Under the pieces are notes generated by a model that was given only the letters and a program-made list of their open reading frames with translations, did no database searches and was not told where the DNA came from. A stretch of 64,000 nt of DNA. It comes from an uncultured Methanoregula sp. (GTDB taxonomy: Archaea > Halobacteriota > Methanomicrobia > Methanomicrobiales > Methanospirillaceae). The stretch is taken from positions 1,054,001 through 1,118,000 of the forward strand of contig NZ_OY787452.1 of NCBI RefSeq assembly GCF_963678795.1, read 5' to 3'. Position numbers and translations under genes: made by a program. Positions 54,967 to 62,741 of this stretch are shown piece by piece. Position 1 is the stretch's first letter; each line of letters starts with the position of its first letter.

Positions 54967-55277
54967 TTTTTCATTTTCCCTTTTTCTGTTCACGGGATTT
55001 GTACATCGCTTTGCTGCTGAAATTTCCTGGAAGAATCTCCTTTTTTAAAAGAACCAGCGCTCACTCAGGAAATGCGACAGAAAATATACATATAATAATT
55101 ATAAACCGTTTGTTATGGATAACCGGATGGTATCCTGAAACGATGAAGGACAGGTTCACCAAGCGACGAAACTCTGTTGAACCCTGTCCTGCCCGCAGGC
55201 ATGAGAACATTCTCTGATCTTAAAGATTTTCTTGTGCCTCTGAATGATGCGACATATCCCCGGAGGCAGTGTAACTG
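54967..55277. other. Intergenic region with T-rich terminator and A+T-rich promoter area
   Basis: 311 bases. T-rich DNA right after the KaiC-like stop (54967-54990) may terminate. ATATACATATAATAATTATAAA near 55084-55105 (given in part: TATACATATAATAATTATAA) is a promoter candidate. A 25-aa frame, ATG 55201 to TGA 55278, ends on the start codon of the next gene; GGAGG at 55261-55265 lies inside it. No other feature is seen. Confidence 0.4.
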
Positions 55278-56471
55278 ATGAATTATAATCCAATCTTCAT
55301 CCTTTGTATCATTGTATTGTTATTGACGATGTTTGAAATGCCCGTAACAGGTGTTTCCGGAACCACATCCCCTTCGAATACGGAGAATTCCATTCCCGGT
55401 TTATTTGTACCTGAACCGAGAATGGGAACTCCTTTTATGAACATGACCGTTTTTGATAAAAAAACCCATATCAAAAACCCGATACCCCTCAGACAAAGCA
55501 GGGGTCCGGAAACACAGGTTTATGAAACGGAAAAAAACCAGACCTCATGTAATTCTGCCCGGTTTTTGCCGGATGCTGAAAAATCAGCAACATGTGTGTC
55601 TCCACAATCCCCGACACCGCTGCAAAAAACCAGTGCCAGTTCCGCTCTGAACTATTTTGTTTCCAAAAACGGATTGATTTACCGATCCAAAAACGGAATC
55701 AGAGATGTCTTTGACATAAAAGGGAAAAAATTATTTTCTGCTGAAGATGTTCACAACAGATCATCATCTATTGAAGCGATCCCCTTCACACCAGTCAAAA
55801 ATGAGAAACAATATGGATACTGTCTTACGGAACGGGCTGTTAACGGACAGTTTGATCAGGTAACCGAAACGCACGAACAGGAAATCCAGAATGAGGAGCA
55901 CGAGATCTGGACTCCCCCCACTCCAGACAGATGGTCCTTTCCTGAGATAAACGGGCCGGAGATGTTCTGGGAACCCGATGACTGGGAAGCTGAGCGCCCG
56001 GATTTTCATGCTTCGGGAATTATCAGTCATACCGGTGATCGAGGTGCTATCCGGACGGTTCTCGATGCAACAGGAGGGCAGTACATACGTGTTACCATGG
56101 GACATTGTTATTCTGATTCTGAATCGATGGAAGTCTACCTCGACGACATTTTACTTGGTAACATAACAACGCGTTCCTCTCCGGTCCAGTTTGACATATC
56201 AGGCAGATCCTGGACAACAACAAGTACGTTGAAACTTGTTGCCGGTGGGCATCAACGGACAAACACTATTGTCCGAAGTGTATCGTTAATGGCGAATGAT
56301 ACAATCGAACCACCTCTTTTAGGATTTAACGTCACCCTGCGTTCCAAAGAAACACCGTTGGAAATTGTCCCTACTAATAAATCCACGGATAGTTCTGTAC
56401 CATGGTTCTGGTCTTTTGGCAACGGGGATCCCGCCCTGCCACAATATGACCCGGACATGCGAAATCGATAG
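55278..56471 (+). CDS. Secreted surface protein, truncated within a PKD-like motif
   Basis: A 397-aa protein with an N-terminal signal peptide or anchor (residues 5-27, hydrophobic) and no further membrane segment. Residues 30-210 are polar and Asn/Thr/Ser-rich; residues 235-350 look beta-rich (GQYIRVTMGHCYSDSESMEVYLDD). Residues 377-387 WFWSFGNGDPA are the start of a PKD domain, yet the protein stops 10 aa later. The +1 frame continues to 56586 with GRLTVLTIMAESGE, which resembles a PKD C-terminal strand. A frameshift near 56440-56470 is therefore likely. GGAGG at 55261-55265 precedes the ATG. A+T-rich codons set it apart from its neighbours. Confidence 0.6.
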   Translation: MNYNPIFILCIIVLLLTMFEMPVTGVSGTTSPSNTENSIPGLFVPEPRMGTPFMNMTVFDKKTHIKNPIPLRQSRGPETQVYETEKNQTSCNSARFLPDAEKSATCVSPQSPTPLQKTSASSALNYFVSKNGLIYRSKNGIRDVFDIKGKKLFSAEDVHNRSSSIEAIPFTPVKNEKQYGYCLTERAVNGQFDQVTETHEQEIQNEEHEIWTPPTPDRWSFPEINGPEMFWEPDDWEAERPDFHASGIISHTGDRGAIRTVLDATGGQYIRVTMGHCYSDSESMEVYLDDILLGNITTRSSPVQFDISGRSWTTTSTLKLVAGGHQRTNTIVRSVSLMANDTIEPPLLGFNVTLRSKETPLEIVPTNKSTDSSVPWFWSFGNGDPALPQYDPDMRNR

Positions 56472-56628
56472 AGAATTACAAAAAAATTCGCTGATGGATG
56501 CAATTGGTCGGCTTACCGTGCTCACGATCATGGCGGAGTCCGGTGAACAAAAAGATGGGGGGGTTCCGGATAAGGTTTTCAACTAAGAAAAAGACAAAAA
56601 CCGGTATAGGATCTCTCCTCCAACCGGT

Positions 56629-57360
56629 TCAGCGTGTCCCGGCAGTTCCCGGCACGGCCACAATATAGACCCGGTTGTTCATGCCGTTCGGGAAATAATG
56701 GGCATCGAACCACATTGCATCGAACTCCCCGTAATTGAAGTACGTGACACCGTCCACCCTGTCATCATGGCTGTCCACAGAATCAGCAAAGATGATAACA
56801 TCATCCCAGCTGGTTTCCGTTCCCCTGGTGTCATACCCGACAACCACTACCCAGTGACCGCCCCAGTCCATCCATTCCACCATCGTGGGAATGCCGTTTT
56901 TAAGGTTCTCGCGGAGCATGGCGCCGGTACCGTTCGTTCCCCATGTGGCGTTCCAGCCATTGCGGTTGAACCATGTGGTGATCTGCACCGGGTTGATGCC
57001 GGTGTCAGTGGATACCGTAGGATTCATCTCCCTGGCAACACGTTCCTCCTCAGCATCGGTATTGGGCAGGGGCTTTCCGTAATACGACATGACGGTCATG
57101 GCCGCTACCGGCCCGCAGCTGTAGTTGGTCATCTGCTGCCGGTAACTTTTCAGCGGGATTACTGTGAGGTGATCGTTGGATTTCAGGGTATCGAAATCAA
57201 CACCGGTGTAGTACCGGGGTTCGGGAACAGGGATGTCAAGGCCATACCTGATGCCAGAGGGGGCCGGCTCCGGAGGTACATGGGTAAAAACCATGCTGAT
57301 GGCAAGTGCCATAACCGGAATAACAAGGCAGATGGTCAGGATCAGGTAAAGCCGCCGCAT
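56629..57360 (-). CDS. C39-like papain-fold peptidase, membrane-anchored or secreted
   Basis: A 243-aa protein with an N-terminal hydrophobic helix (residues 4-26, signal anchor). Residues 70-235 form a peptidase_C39_2-like domain: catalytic Cys82 in NYSCGPVAAMTVMSYYG, His169 in GGHWVVVVGYD and Asp193 in IIFADSVD. The triad order and spacing fit an active papain-like thiol hydrolase outside the membrane. C39-like proteins process peptides or act on amide bonds; the substrate is unknown. It is convergent with the truncated surface protein at 55278. Confidence 0.82.
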   Translation of the reverse strand: MRRLYLILTICLVIPVMALAISMVFTHVPPEPAPSGIRYGLDIPVPEPRYYTGVDFDTLKSNDHLTVIPLKSYRQQMTNYSCGPVAAMTVMSYYGKPLPNTDAEEERVAREMNPTVSTDTGINPVQITTWFNRNGWNATWGTNGTGAMLRENLKNGIPTMVEWMDWGGHWVVVVGYDTRGTETSWDDVIIFADSVDSHDDRVDGVTYFNYGEFDAMWFDAHYFPNGMNNRVYIVAVPGTAGTR

Positions 57361-57444
57361 GCACGTTTCATCCCTGTGGATACGTAACTATCGTGGGCGT
57401 TGGGCCGATAAATACCCTGCAGGTTTTTATTCTGTGTACTCCGT

Positions 57445-57780
57445 TTACCGGATCGGGTACCCGGTCATTACGAGCAGCGCGAGTCCGGCAAGGATAAGGA
57501 TGATCACCACAAGCATGATCTTCAGGTACGAAATTCCTTCTTGTGATTTTTTCTTGGTATCACGGCGGCCATCCGGGAGATGTCCCCCACCAATCACGGT
57601 GACGCCACCCCCCTTGCCATAGTTCACATTGACTGATGGGCGGGGCTTCCGGTTCCATCTGCCAATGCCGGCACAGTTATGGTTGGGGGGGAGGCGGCAG
57701 TCCGGGCAGAAAACTCCTCCGCAGTGCTGGCAGGTGAACGGGAGCGCGCACTCGGTACCGCAGTTTTCGCAAGCAGCCAT
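57445..57780 (-). CDS. AN1-type zinc finger protein with C-terminal membrane helix
   Basis: A 111-aa protein. Residues 1-38 are an AN1-type zinc finger with the C-x2-C (CENCG), CQHCGGVFCPDCR and HNC arrangement. Residues 39-82 are a Gly/Lys-rich linker, and residues 84-107 a membrane helix (ISYLKIMLVVIILILAGLALL). The zinc finger thus faces the cytosol, tail-anchored. Archaeal AN1 membrane proteins are often seen next to rhomboid-type proteases; none is here. Function unknown. Confidence 0.8.
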   Translation of the reverse strand: MAACENCGTECALPFTCQHCGGVFCPDCRLPPNHNCAGIGRWNRKPRPSVNVNYGKGGGVTVIGGGHLPDGRRDTKKKSQEGISYLKIMLVVIILILAGLALLVMTGYPIR

Positions 57781-57882
57781 GATCTCTTTTTGGGAGGCCC
57801 GGACATATAATCCTCTCCGTGTCGGCAGGAGAAAAAACCCGCCGCAATTATTACCATTATCGGCGACTTATGTATCGGTATT

Positions 57883-58029
57883 GTGGAAAAAGAAGTCCGG
57901 TGGGTTTTTGCCGCAATGATCGTCATCGCTGTTCCGATCCTCTGCGGGTATTTTGCATTCCCGACCGGGACGAATCCCGACATCTGCAGTGTGCAGCACA
58001 TGCAGCGGGTACTGAGCAGGGATGAATGA
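57883..58029 (+). CDS. Possible 48-aa membrane peptide
   Basis: GTG 57883 to TGA 58029 gives 48 aa: a charged start VEKEVRWVF, a hydrophobic helix AAMIVIAVPILCGYFAF, then a polar end TNPDICSVQHMQRVLSRDE. It lies in the gap between two minus-strand genes and no overlapping frame is better. No ribosome binding site is clear and no family is recognised, so it may be chance. Confidence 0.4.
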   Translation: MEKEVRWVFAAMIVIAVPILCGYFAFPTGTNPDICSVQHMQRVLSRDE

Positions 58030-58041
58030 GGGCATCCCGTT

Positions 58042-58578
58042 TCACAGATGCATAAATGGTACAAGCCCTGCACGGGCAAACGCGATGAAAGCGAACCCGA
58101 AGAGGAAGAGGACAAAGAACAGGGTGGAAAGGACACTGCGCACTGCCCGCTGCCGGTCCGCCGGAATGTTTTTGTATCTCGTGTCGGCAGCTTCGGCTGC
58201 ATGGAGGAAGAGCGTGCAGAGCAGGTACGTGCCGTATATAGCGAGCACCAGCCCGCAGGCAAGTGCACTTCCGTTAAATACTGCCGCAACCAGCGCCCAG
58301 ATCCCGATGGCGAGGTTCGCGTAGCCAACTTCGAGCTGGAACGCCGGATGGTCCTGGTGCCAGCCCATCCTCACCTGGTCAGACCGGAAGTACACCGAGT
58401 GCCGGAAAAAGCTGATGATACCGACAATGCCCACAAGCAGTGCTGCGGCGACTCGGACTGCGAGATCGATGCTGGTGAACGAGAAGAAGATGCCAAGGAA
58501 TATTCCCGCCATGGATACTGCCATGGTTGCCCAGAAGAGCAACGTGGCTTCACGCGCTGTAACGGTTTCATCTGCCAT
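58042..58578 (-). CDS. Four- or five-helix membrane protein (DUF6790-like)
   Basis: A 178-aa protein with about five hydrophobic helices. The central stretch PAFQLEVGYANLAIGIWA near 78-95 is the only motif and resembles DUF6790-type membrane proteins seen in methanogens, which I recall only loosely. A loop between the third and fourth helices is Lys/Arg-rich (TRYKNIPADRQRA). Function unknown. It is alone on its strand and diverges from the PemK-like gene. Confidence 0.65.
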   Translation of the reverse strand: MADETVTAREATLLFWATMAVSMAGIFLGIFFSFTSIDLAVRVAAALLVGIVGIISFFRHSVYFRSDQVRMGWHQDHPAFQLEVGYANLAIGIWALVAAVFNGSALACGLVLAIYGTYLLCTLFLHAAEAADTRYKNIPADRQRAVRSVLSTLFFVLFLFGFAFIAFARAGLVPFMHL

Positions 58579-58691
58579 TTATGCACCTGTCCTCCACAAC
58601 GATTCGTACCTGAATTCTCCCTCAATTGCATAAAATCCTGCGTGTCCGAAAAACAAACGCCTTATGCCTGTTCAGGGTGAAACTTTTCTGC

Positions 58692-59075
58692 ATGGGGCAG
58701 TACATGAGGGGGGATGTCCTTCTCGCATCCGTTGCTCTTGACGAGCGGCAGGTGGCAAAGACCCGGCCTGTGGTTGTGGTTTCCACTACCGGGACCGGCG
58801 AGCTCCGGGTCTGCCCGGTCAGCAGTAAACCCCCCAGCGATGCGCCCTGCCTGCCGTTATCGATCGATGATTTCGATTCCGGGGGACTCGATCTCTTCTC
58901 AGAGAGTTACGTGATGACCTCCCGTATCGTGACAATCAGGACCGGCGGGGTGATCGGAAAGAAAGGCCGGCTCCGGGCGGAATTCACCGATGAGATCTTC
59001 CGGCAGGTTCCGGTCTCACTGCTGTCGGAAACGAAGCCGGAGCCATGGAAGAATGGCAGACGCTTCCGTCGCTGA
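58692..59075 (+). CDS. PemK/MazF-like toxin-fold protein
   Basis: A 127-aa protein matching PemK-type toxins: RGDVLLASVALDE, KTRPVVVVS (the RPVLVIS motif), VCPVSSKP, and SYVMTSRIVTI. These form the RNase barrel of MazF-like mRNA interferases. ATG 58692 is used; ATG 58704 would still leave the motif. No antitoxin gene is found within 100 bases on either side: upstream is the divergent membrane protein gene, downstream the methanopterin fusion. It is either an orphan toxin-fold protein or one that lost its partner. Confidence 0.75.
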   Translation: MGQYMRGDVLLASVALDERQVAKTRPVVVVSTTGTGELRVCPVSSKPPSDAPCLPLSIDDFDSGGLDLFSESYVMTSRIVTIRTGGVIGKKGRLRAEFTDEIFRQVPVSLLSETKPEPWKNGRRFRR

Positions 59076-59147
59076 CCGGCAATCTGTTATTCCAGCGGGC
59101 ATGGTGCATCAGCACCCTTATTATTTCCCCGGGATAACGATGGTGAG

Positions 59148-60680
59148 ATGGATATCGCACAGGCTATCCGTGATATCGAAGCACAGGTAGGGAGAGTGTC
59201 CCCCGTCCAGAAGTTCCTGCTCGGGACGGACGGGTCGGTCACCCAGCTTCTCGAATCAGTTACCGGCAAAAAGGTGGTCATACGGACCCTTGTCCAGAAA
59301 GTCGTCCCCGCAGACCGCACCGCCGCGGGCAACCTGAGCATTGCGGAGGGTGACCCGGTCAATTACCGGATCGTGGAGATCCGGACCGAGGAGACCGGAG
59401 AAGTACTGATCTACGCCCTGTCCCATACACCGGTCAACCGCCTCTCACCTGAGTTCCGGGACGACCTGATGAAGGCCGACATCCCGATCGGACGGATCAT
59501 AAAGCAGCACAACATTGAGGCAAGGCGGGAGATCCTGAATGCCCAGGTTATCCCGGCTACTGAAGAAACAGAAAAGATCTTCTCGATCTGTAAAAACGAG
59601 CCGGTCCTCTCCCGGCAGTACCAGATCATTGCCGGGAAAAAGCCGCTCATCTTTATCGAGGAGCAGTTCCCATACAACCGCTTCCTTGACACGCGCCGGG
59701 TTGTTATCAGGACACCTTCCAGGGTTCATGTCACCCTCATCGACATGCACGGCGGATCCGGCCGGGTGGATGGCGGGATCGGCATCACCCTCGATGAGCC
59801 CGGGATCCTGCTGGAAGCGGAGCTCTCACCGGTCCTTTCCGTGAAAGGCGGCGATGCCTCCCTGCAGGAACGGATCGGGCAGATCGCAACGGATGTGCTG
59901 CAGAGACTCGGGGCCGGAGGAAACGTGGCAGTCACGATTCGAAGCCACTACCCGGCGCATGTCGGTCTCGGGAGCGGATCCCAGCTCGCGCTCGCCGTTG
60001 CCCGGGCAATCAGCGAACTGCATGGACGGCATCTTCCGGTAAAAGAGCTCGCCCGGCTCGTTGGCCGGGGCGGGACATCGGGAATCGGGACGGCGGCATT
60101 CGAGTACGGGGGTTTCATCATTGACGGCGGGCACCGATTCGGGAAGGGCGCGGAGAAGACAGATTTCCGCCCGTCCTCCGCTTCCCGGGAGGTCAATCCC
60201 CCGCCGGTCATCGCCCGCCACGACTTTCCATCGGACTGGAAGATCCTTCTCGCCATACCCGATGTTCCCCCGGGTGCCAGCGGGAATATTGAGACCGACA
60301 TTTTCCGGAACCATTGCCCGGTCCCGCTATCAGATGTTCAGGAGCTTTCCCACGAGGTGCTGATGCGGATGCTGCCGGGTATTGCCGGGCGCGACCTCGA
60401 CCTCTTCGGCTCATCGGTCAACGCGGTGCAGGGCCTCGGGTTCAAGAAAGTGGAACTCTCCCTCCAACCCCCGCAGGTGACCGGCCTGCTCCCGGTGCTT
60501 CGGCATGCCGGGGCGGCCGGGGCAGGCCTCAGTTCGTTCGGCCCCGCGATCTATGCAGTCGGGGACACCGGGATGAGCACGATCGAACAGGCTGCCCGGT
60601 CGTTCATGAATGAATCGGGAGGGGGCACAACGCTCATAACAACCGCCCGGAACAGCGGAGCGGTTGTCCGGGTCGCGTGA
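59148..60680 (+). CDS. 4-hydroxybenzoate synthase / beta-RFA-P synthase fusion
   Basis: A 510-aa fusion of two enzymes of tetrahydromethanopterin synthesis. Residues 1-170 match the archaeal chorismate lyase family (DUF98): AEGDPVNYRIVEI, LIYALSHTPVNRL and IPIGRIIKQHNIE, making 4-hydroxybenzoate. Residues 185-510 are the GHMP-fold beta-ribofuranosyl-aminobenzene 5'-phosphate synthase: TPSRVHVTLIDMHG, HVGLGSGSQLALAVARA (phosphate loop) and RGGTSGIGTAAFEYGG; it condenses the benzoate with PRPP and loses CO2. Fusion puts the product next to the second active site. ATG 59148 follows a GGTGAG-like sequence. Confidence 0.9.
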   Translation: MDIAQAIRDIEAQVGRVSPVQKFLLGTDGSVTQLLESVTGKKVVIRTLVQKVVPADRTAAGNLSIAEGDPVNYRIVEIRTEETGEVLIYALSHTPVNRLSPEFRDDLMKADIPIGRIIKQHNIEARREILNAQVIPATEETEKIFSICKNEPVLSRQYQIIAGKKPLIFIEEQFPYNRFLDTRRVVIRTPSRVHVTLIDMHGGSGRVDGGIGITLDEPGILLEAELSPVLSVKGGDASLQERIGQIATDVLQRLGAGGNVAVTIRSHYPAHVGLGSGSQLALAVARAISELHGRHLPVKELARLVGRGGTSGIGTAAFEYGGFIIDGGHRFGKGAEKTDFRPSSASREVNPPPVIARHDFPSDWKILLAIPDVPPGASGNIETDIFRNHCPVPLSDVQELSHEVLMRMLPGIAGRDLDLFGSSVNAVQGLGFKKVELSLQPPQVTGLLPVLRHAGAAGAGLSSFGPAIYAVGDTGMSTIEQAARSFMNESGGGTTLITTARNSGAVVRVA

Positions 60681-60724
60681 TCCCGTTTCAGGGCCGGTTT
60701 TATCATGAACCAGGATCGGGTACC

Positions 60725-61615
60725 TTATTTTCCGATCTTTAAGAGCATCTCTTCCAGGGAGGGGTACCTGGACTCGATCTTCTCCACTTTTCCTCCAGCC
60801 TCCCCGATAAGTCCGGTGGACTCGTTAAGTTCAGCCATATTCTCTGCATCGCAGACCCAGAGCCCCTCCTCCTGACGGTATGTTTTGGAATGACCGAGCA
60901 ATTTCCCGGGATCGGTAATGGAGAAGAAGATGGTGTAGGTAAGAGAACCGAACTGCTCGCGGAGCTGGTGCATGTTCCCGAATGCAACTACCTGGCCGCG
61001 CCGGAGGATCATCACCTTGTCGCAGATGGCCTCCACCTGGTAGAGGTTGTGGGCCGAGAGGACGATCGTCTTTCCCTCGGACTTGAGCCGACGGAGGTAA
61101 TCGGCGATGAACCTTGAAGTCATCGGGTCGAGACCGCTCGTTGCTTCATCGTATACAAGGAACTCAGGGTCGTGTATCAGCGTCCGGGCGATAGCGGCCT
61201 TGCGCTTCATGCCTTTACTGAACTCCCCGATCTTCTTACCATTCGTCTCTAACGAGAGTGCGGCGAAGAGCTGGCTTGTGCGGATGCGGATTTCCCTTGG
61301 GGAGAGCCCGTAGATCTCTCCAAAGAACAGAAGGTAATCCTCGGCAGTCATCGTCTCGTAGAGCCGCGACTCCTCGGGAAGATAACCCAGGTGCTCCTTG
61401 AGGGAGACCGGGTTGTTTATCACGTCAATATCGTTGATGAGGAGCTCGCCCGATGTGGGGGTGACGAGACCTGAAACGATCTTGAGGAGCGTGGTCTTTC
61501 CCGCACCATTATGTCCGATGATGCCGAAGATCTCGCCGTCCTCGAATTCGAAACTGACGTTATCGAGCGCAACAAATTCGTTGTATTTCTTTGTAAGATT
61601 GCGGGCAGTGATCAT
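60725..61615 (-). CDS. ABC transporter ATP-binding protein (ABC-2 type)
   Basis: A protein of about 296 aa with the domain ITARNLTKKYNEFVALDNVSFEF, Walker A GHNGAGKT near 38, Q-loop YLPEES, signature FSKGMKRK (instead of LSGGQ, as in CcmA/ABC-2-type exporters), Walker B FLVYDEATSGLD and the switch LSAHNLYQV. Residues 225-296 are an extra C-terminal domain. It is an ABC-2-type exporter subunit; the permease candidate is at 62742. ATG 61615 is preferred since AAGGCGAG lies about 10 bases upstream; the frame opens at 61633. Confidence 0.9.
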   Translation of the reverse strand: MITARNLTKKYNEFVALDNVSFEFEDGEIFGIIGHNGAGKTTLLKIVSGLVTPTSGELLINDIDVINNPVSLKEHLGYLPEESRLYETMTAEDYLLFFGEIYGLSPREIRIRTSQLFAALSLETNGKKIGEFSKGMKRKAAIARTLIHDPEFLVYDEATSGLDPMTSRFIADYLRRLKSEGKTIVLSAHNLYQVEAICDKVMILRRGQVVAFGNMHQLREQFGSLTYTIFFSITDPGKLLGHSKTYRQEEGLWVCDAENMAELNESTGLIGEAGGKVEKIESRYPSLEEMLLKIGK

Positions 61616-61735
61616 GGGAGCTCGCCTTGTCATTCAGACTTGTGTTGTGGGGGAGATATAGATTGGGTTGTCTGCACCGCACTGCCCGTCTCAAAATCTG
61701 CCTGTTATTTATTCCTGTATACCCTTCAATGACTT

Positions 61736-62593
61736 ATGCTCCGGAGTGCTGGCGGGATCAGGATGGCATGCATACTGGTCTCTCTCATCATCACCATCGC
61801 TGCCGGTTGTACAGCACCGTCACAGCTATCCGAGCCCGCGCAGGCACCCCGGGTAATTGTAACCGCATCGCCATCGGCGACCATACTGACAACACCCGCG
61901 CCGGCCCTGACTACTGCACCAGTACCGGTTGTGACTTCTGTCACCGTGTCTGCAAATACCACCCCGGTCCGGATTCCGGAAGCAGTACTCAATACCCGTA
62001 TCGTTGACGCACGGAACAAGCTTAACAACCTGATCGACAGCGATGTCTCGGATACCATCATCCTTCACCCGACAAGCCTGCAGAACTGCGAGATAAAGAG
62101 GACCCGGGAGCTGGGGTACCTGATCGATACCGTGACCGGTGAATCGATGTTTACCAAGGGAGGATACTGGAGTATTGAATCCACCTTTTTTAAGGATAAG
62201 ATGAGAAAGGATCGAGATTATATCATCATCCATACCCACCCCAAAACGTGGAAGGTCTGCAAGGGTTCTTCAGGAGTTATCAGCTTCAATACTTTCTCGA
62301 TCGAGGACCTGGCGGCCATTCAGAGCCTGACAAAAGATGGTTTCCATGTCAGGAAACTGATCGCCATCACCGATGACAGGGATTTCCGCATATGGCCAAA
62401 GAAAGATGATGACTGGAAATCCGACAGCGAGATCCGGCTTGCTGAAAAACGGATTGAAACGCGGTTAGAACGGCCGTTCTCGTACTATGATCCAATACTG
62501 GACCGGCAATTTACCGATGTGGATAACCTTATGCCATACCTTGCAAAGGAGCTGAATTACACTTATATGATAAACAACGACGTGATCTCCTGA
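61736..62593 (+). CDS. JAMM/MPN-motif lipoprotein
   Basis: A 285-aa lipoprotein: hydrophobic helix ending in the lipobox IAAGC (21-25), a Thr/Pro/Val-rich spacer (30-80), then a folded domain. IIIHTHP at 163-169 and SIEDL at 188-192 give H166-x-H168 ... S188-x2-D191, the JAMM signature of MPN/JAB metallopeptidases; a Glu near 149 (SIEST) could be the fourth residue. The spacing between HxH and S is longer than in classical JAMM proteins. If right, it is an extracellular zinc isopeptidase-like or decoy protein. It lies between ABC transporter genes on both sides. Confidence 0.65.
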   Translation: MLRSAGGIRMACILVSLIITIAAGCTAPSQLSEPAQAPRVIVTASPSATILTTPAPALTTAPVPVVTSVTVSANTTPVRIPEAVLNTRIVDARNKLNNLIDSDVSDTIILHPTSLQNCEIKRTRELGYLIDTVTGESMFTKGGYWSIESTFFKDKMRKDRDYIIIHTHPKTWKVCKGSSGVISFNTFSIEDLAAIQSLTKDGFHVRKLIAITDDRDFRIWPKKDDDWKSDSEIRLAEKRIETRLERPFSYYDPILDRQFTDVDNLMPYLAKELNYTYMINNDVIS

Positions 62594-62741
62594 GTCCGGC
62601 ATGCCGGGCGGGAGTAATGAATGTGCCGGCATGGTGAGGTAGATATAGGAATCCGTAATTACACTCACTATCGTTAAGCTTGCAGTCCGCTCAGGCTATG
62701 AGGGATGACCGTGAGCCGCACGACGGCCACCGGAGGAACAG

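Noticed and set aside
54999..55277. Small genes (72 and 25 codons) upstream of the surface protein
   Set aside because: No ribosome binding site or family; the 25-codon frame overlaps the ribosome binding site of the next gene and may be chance.
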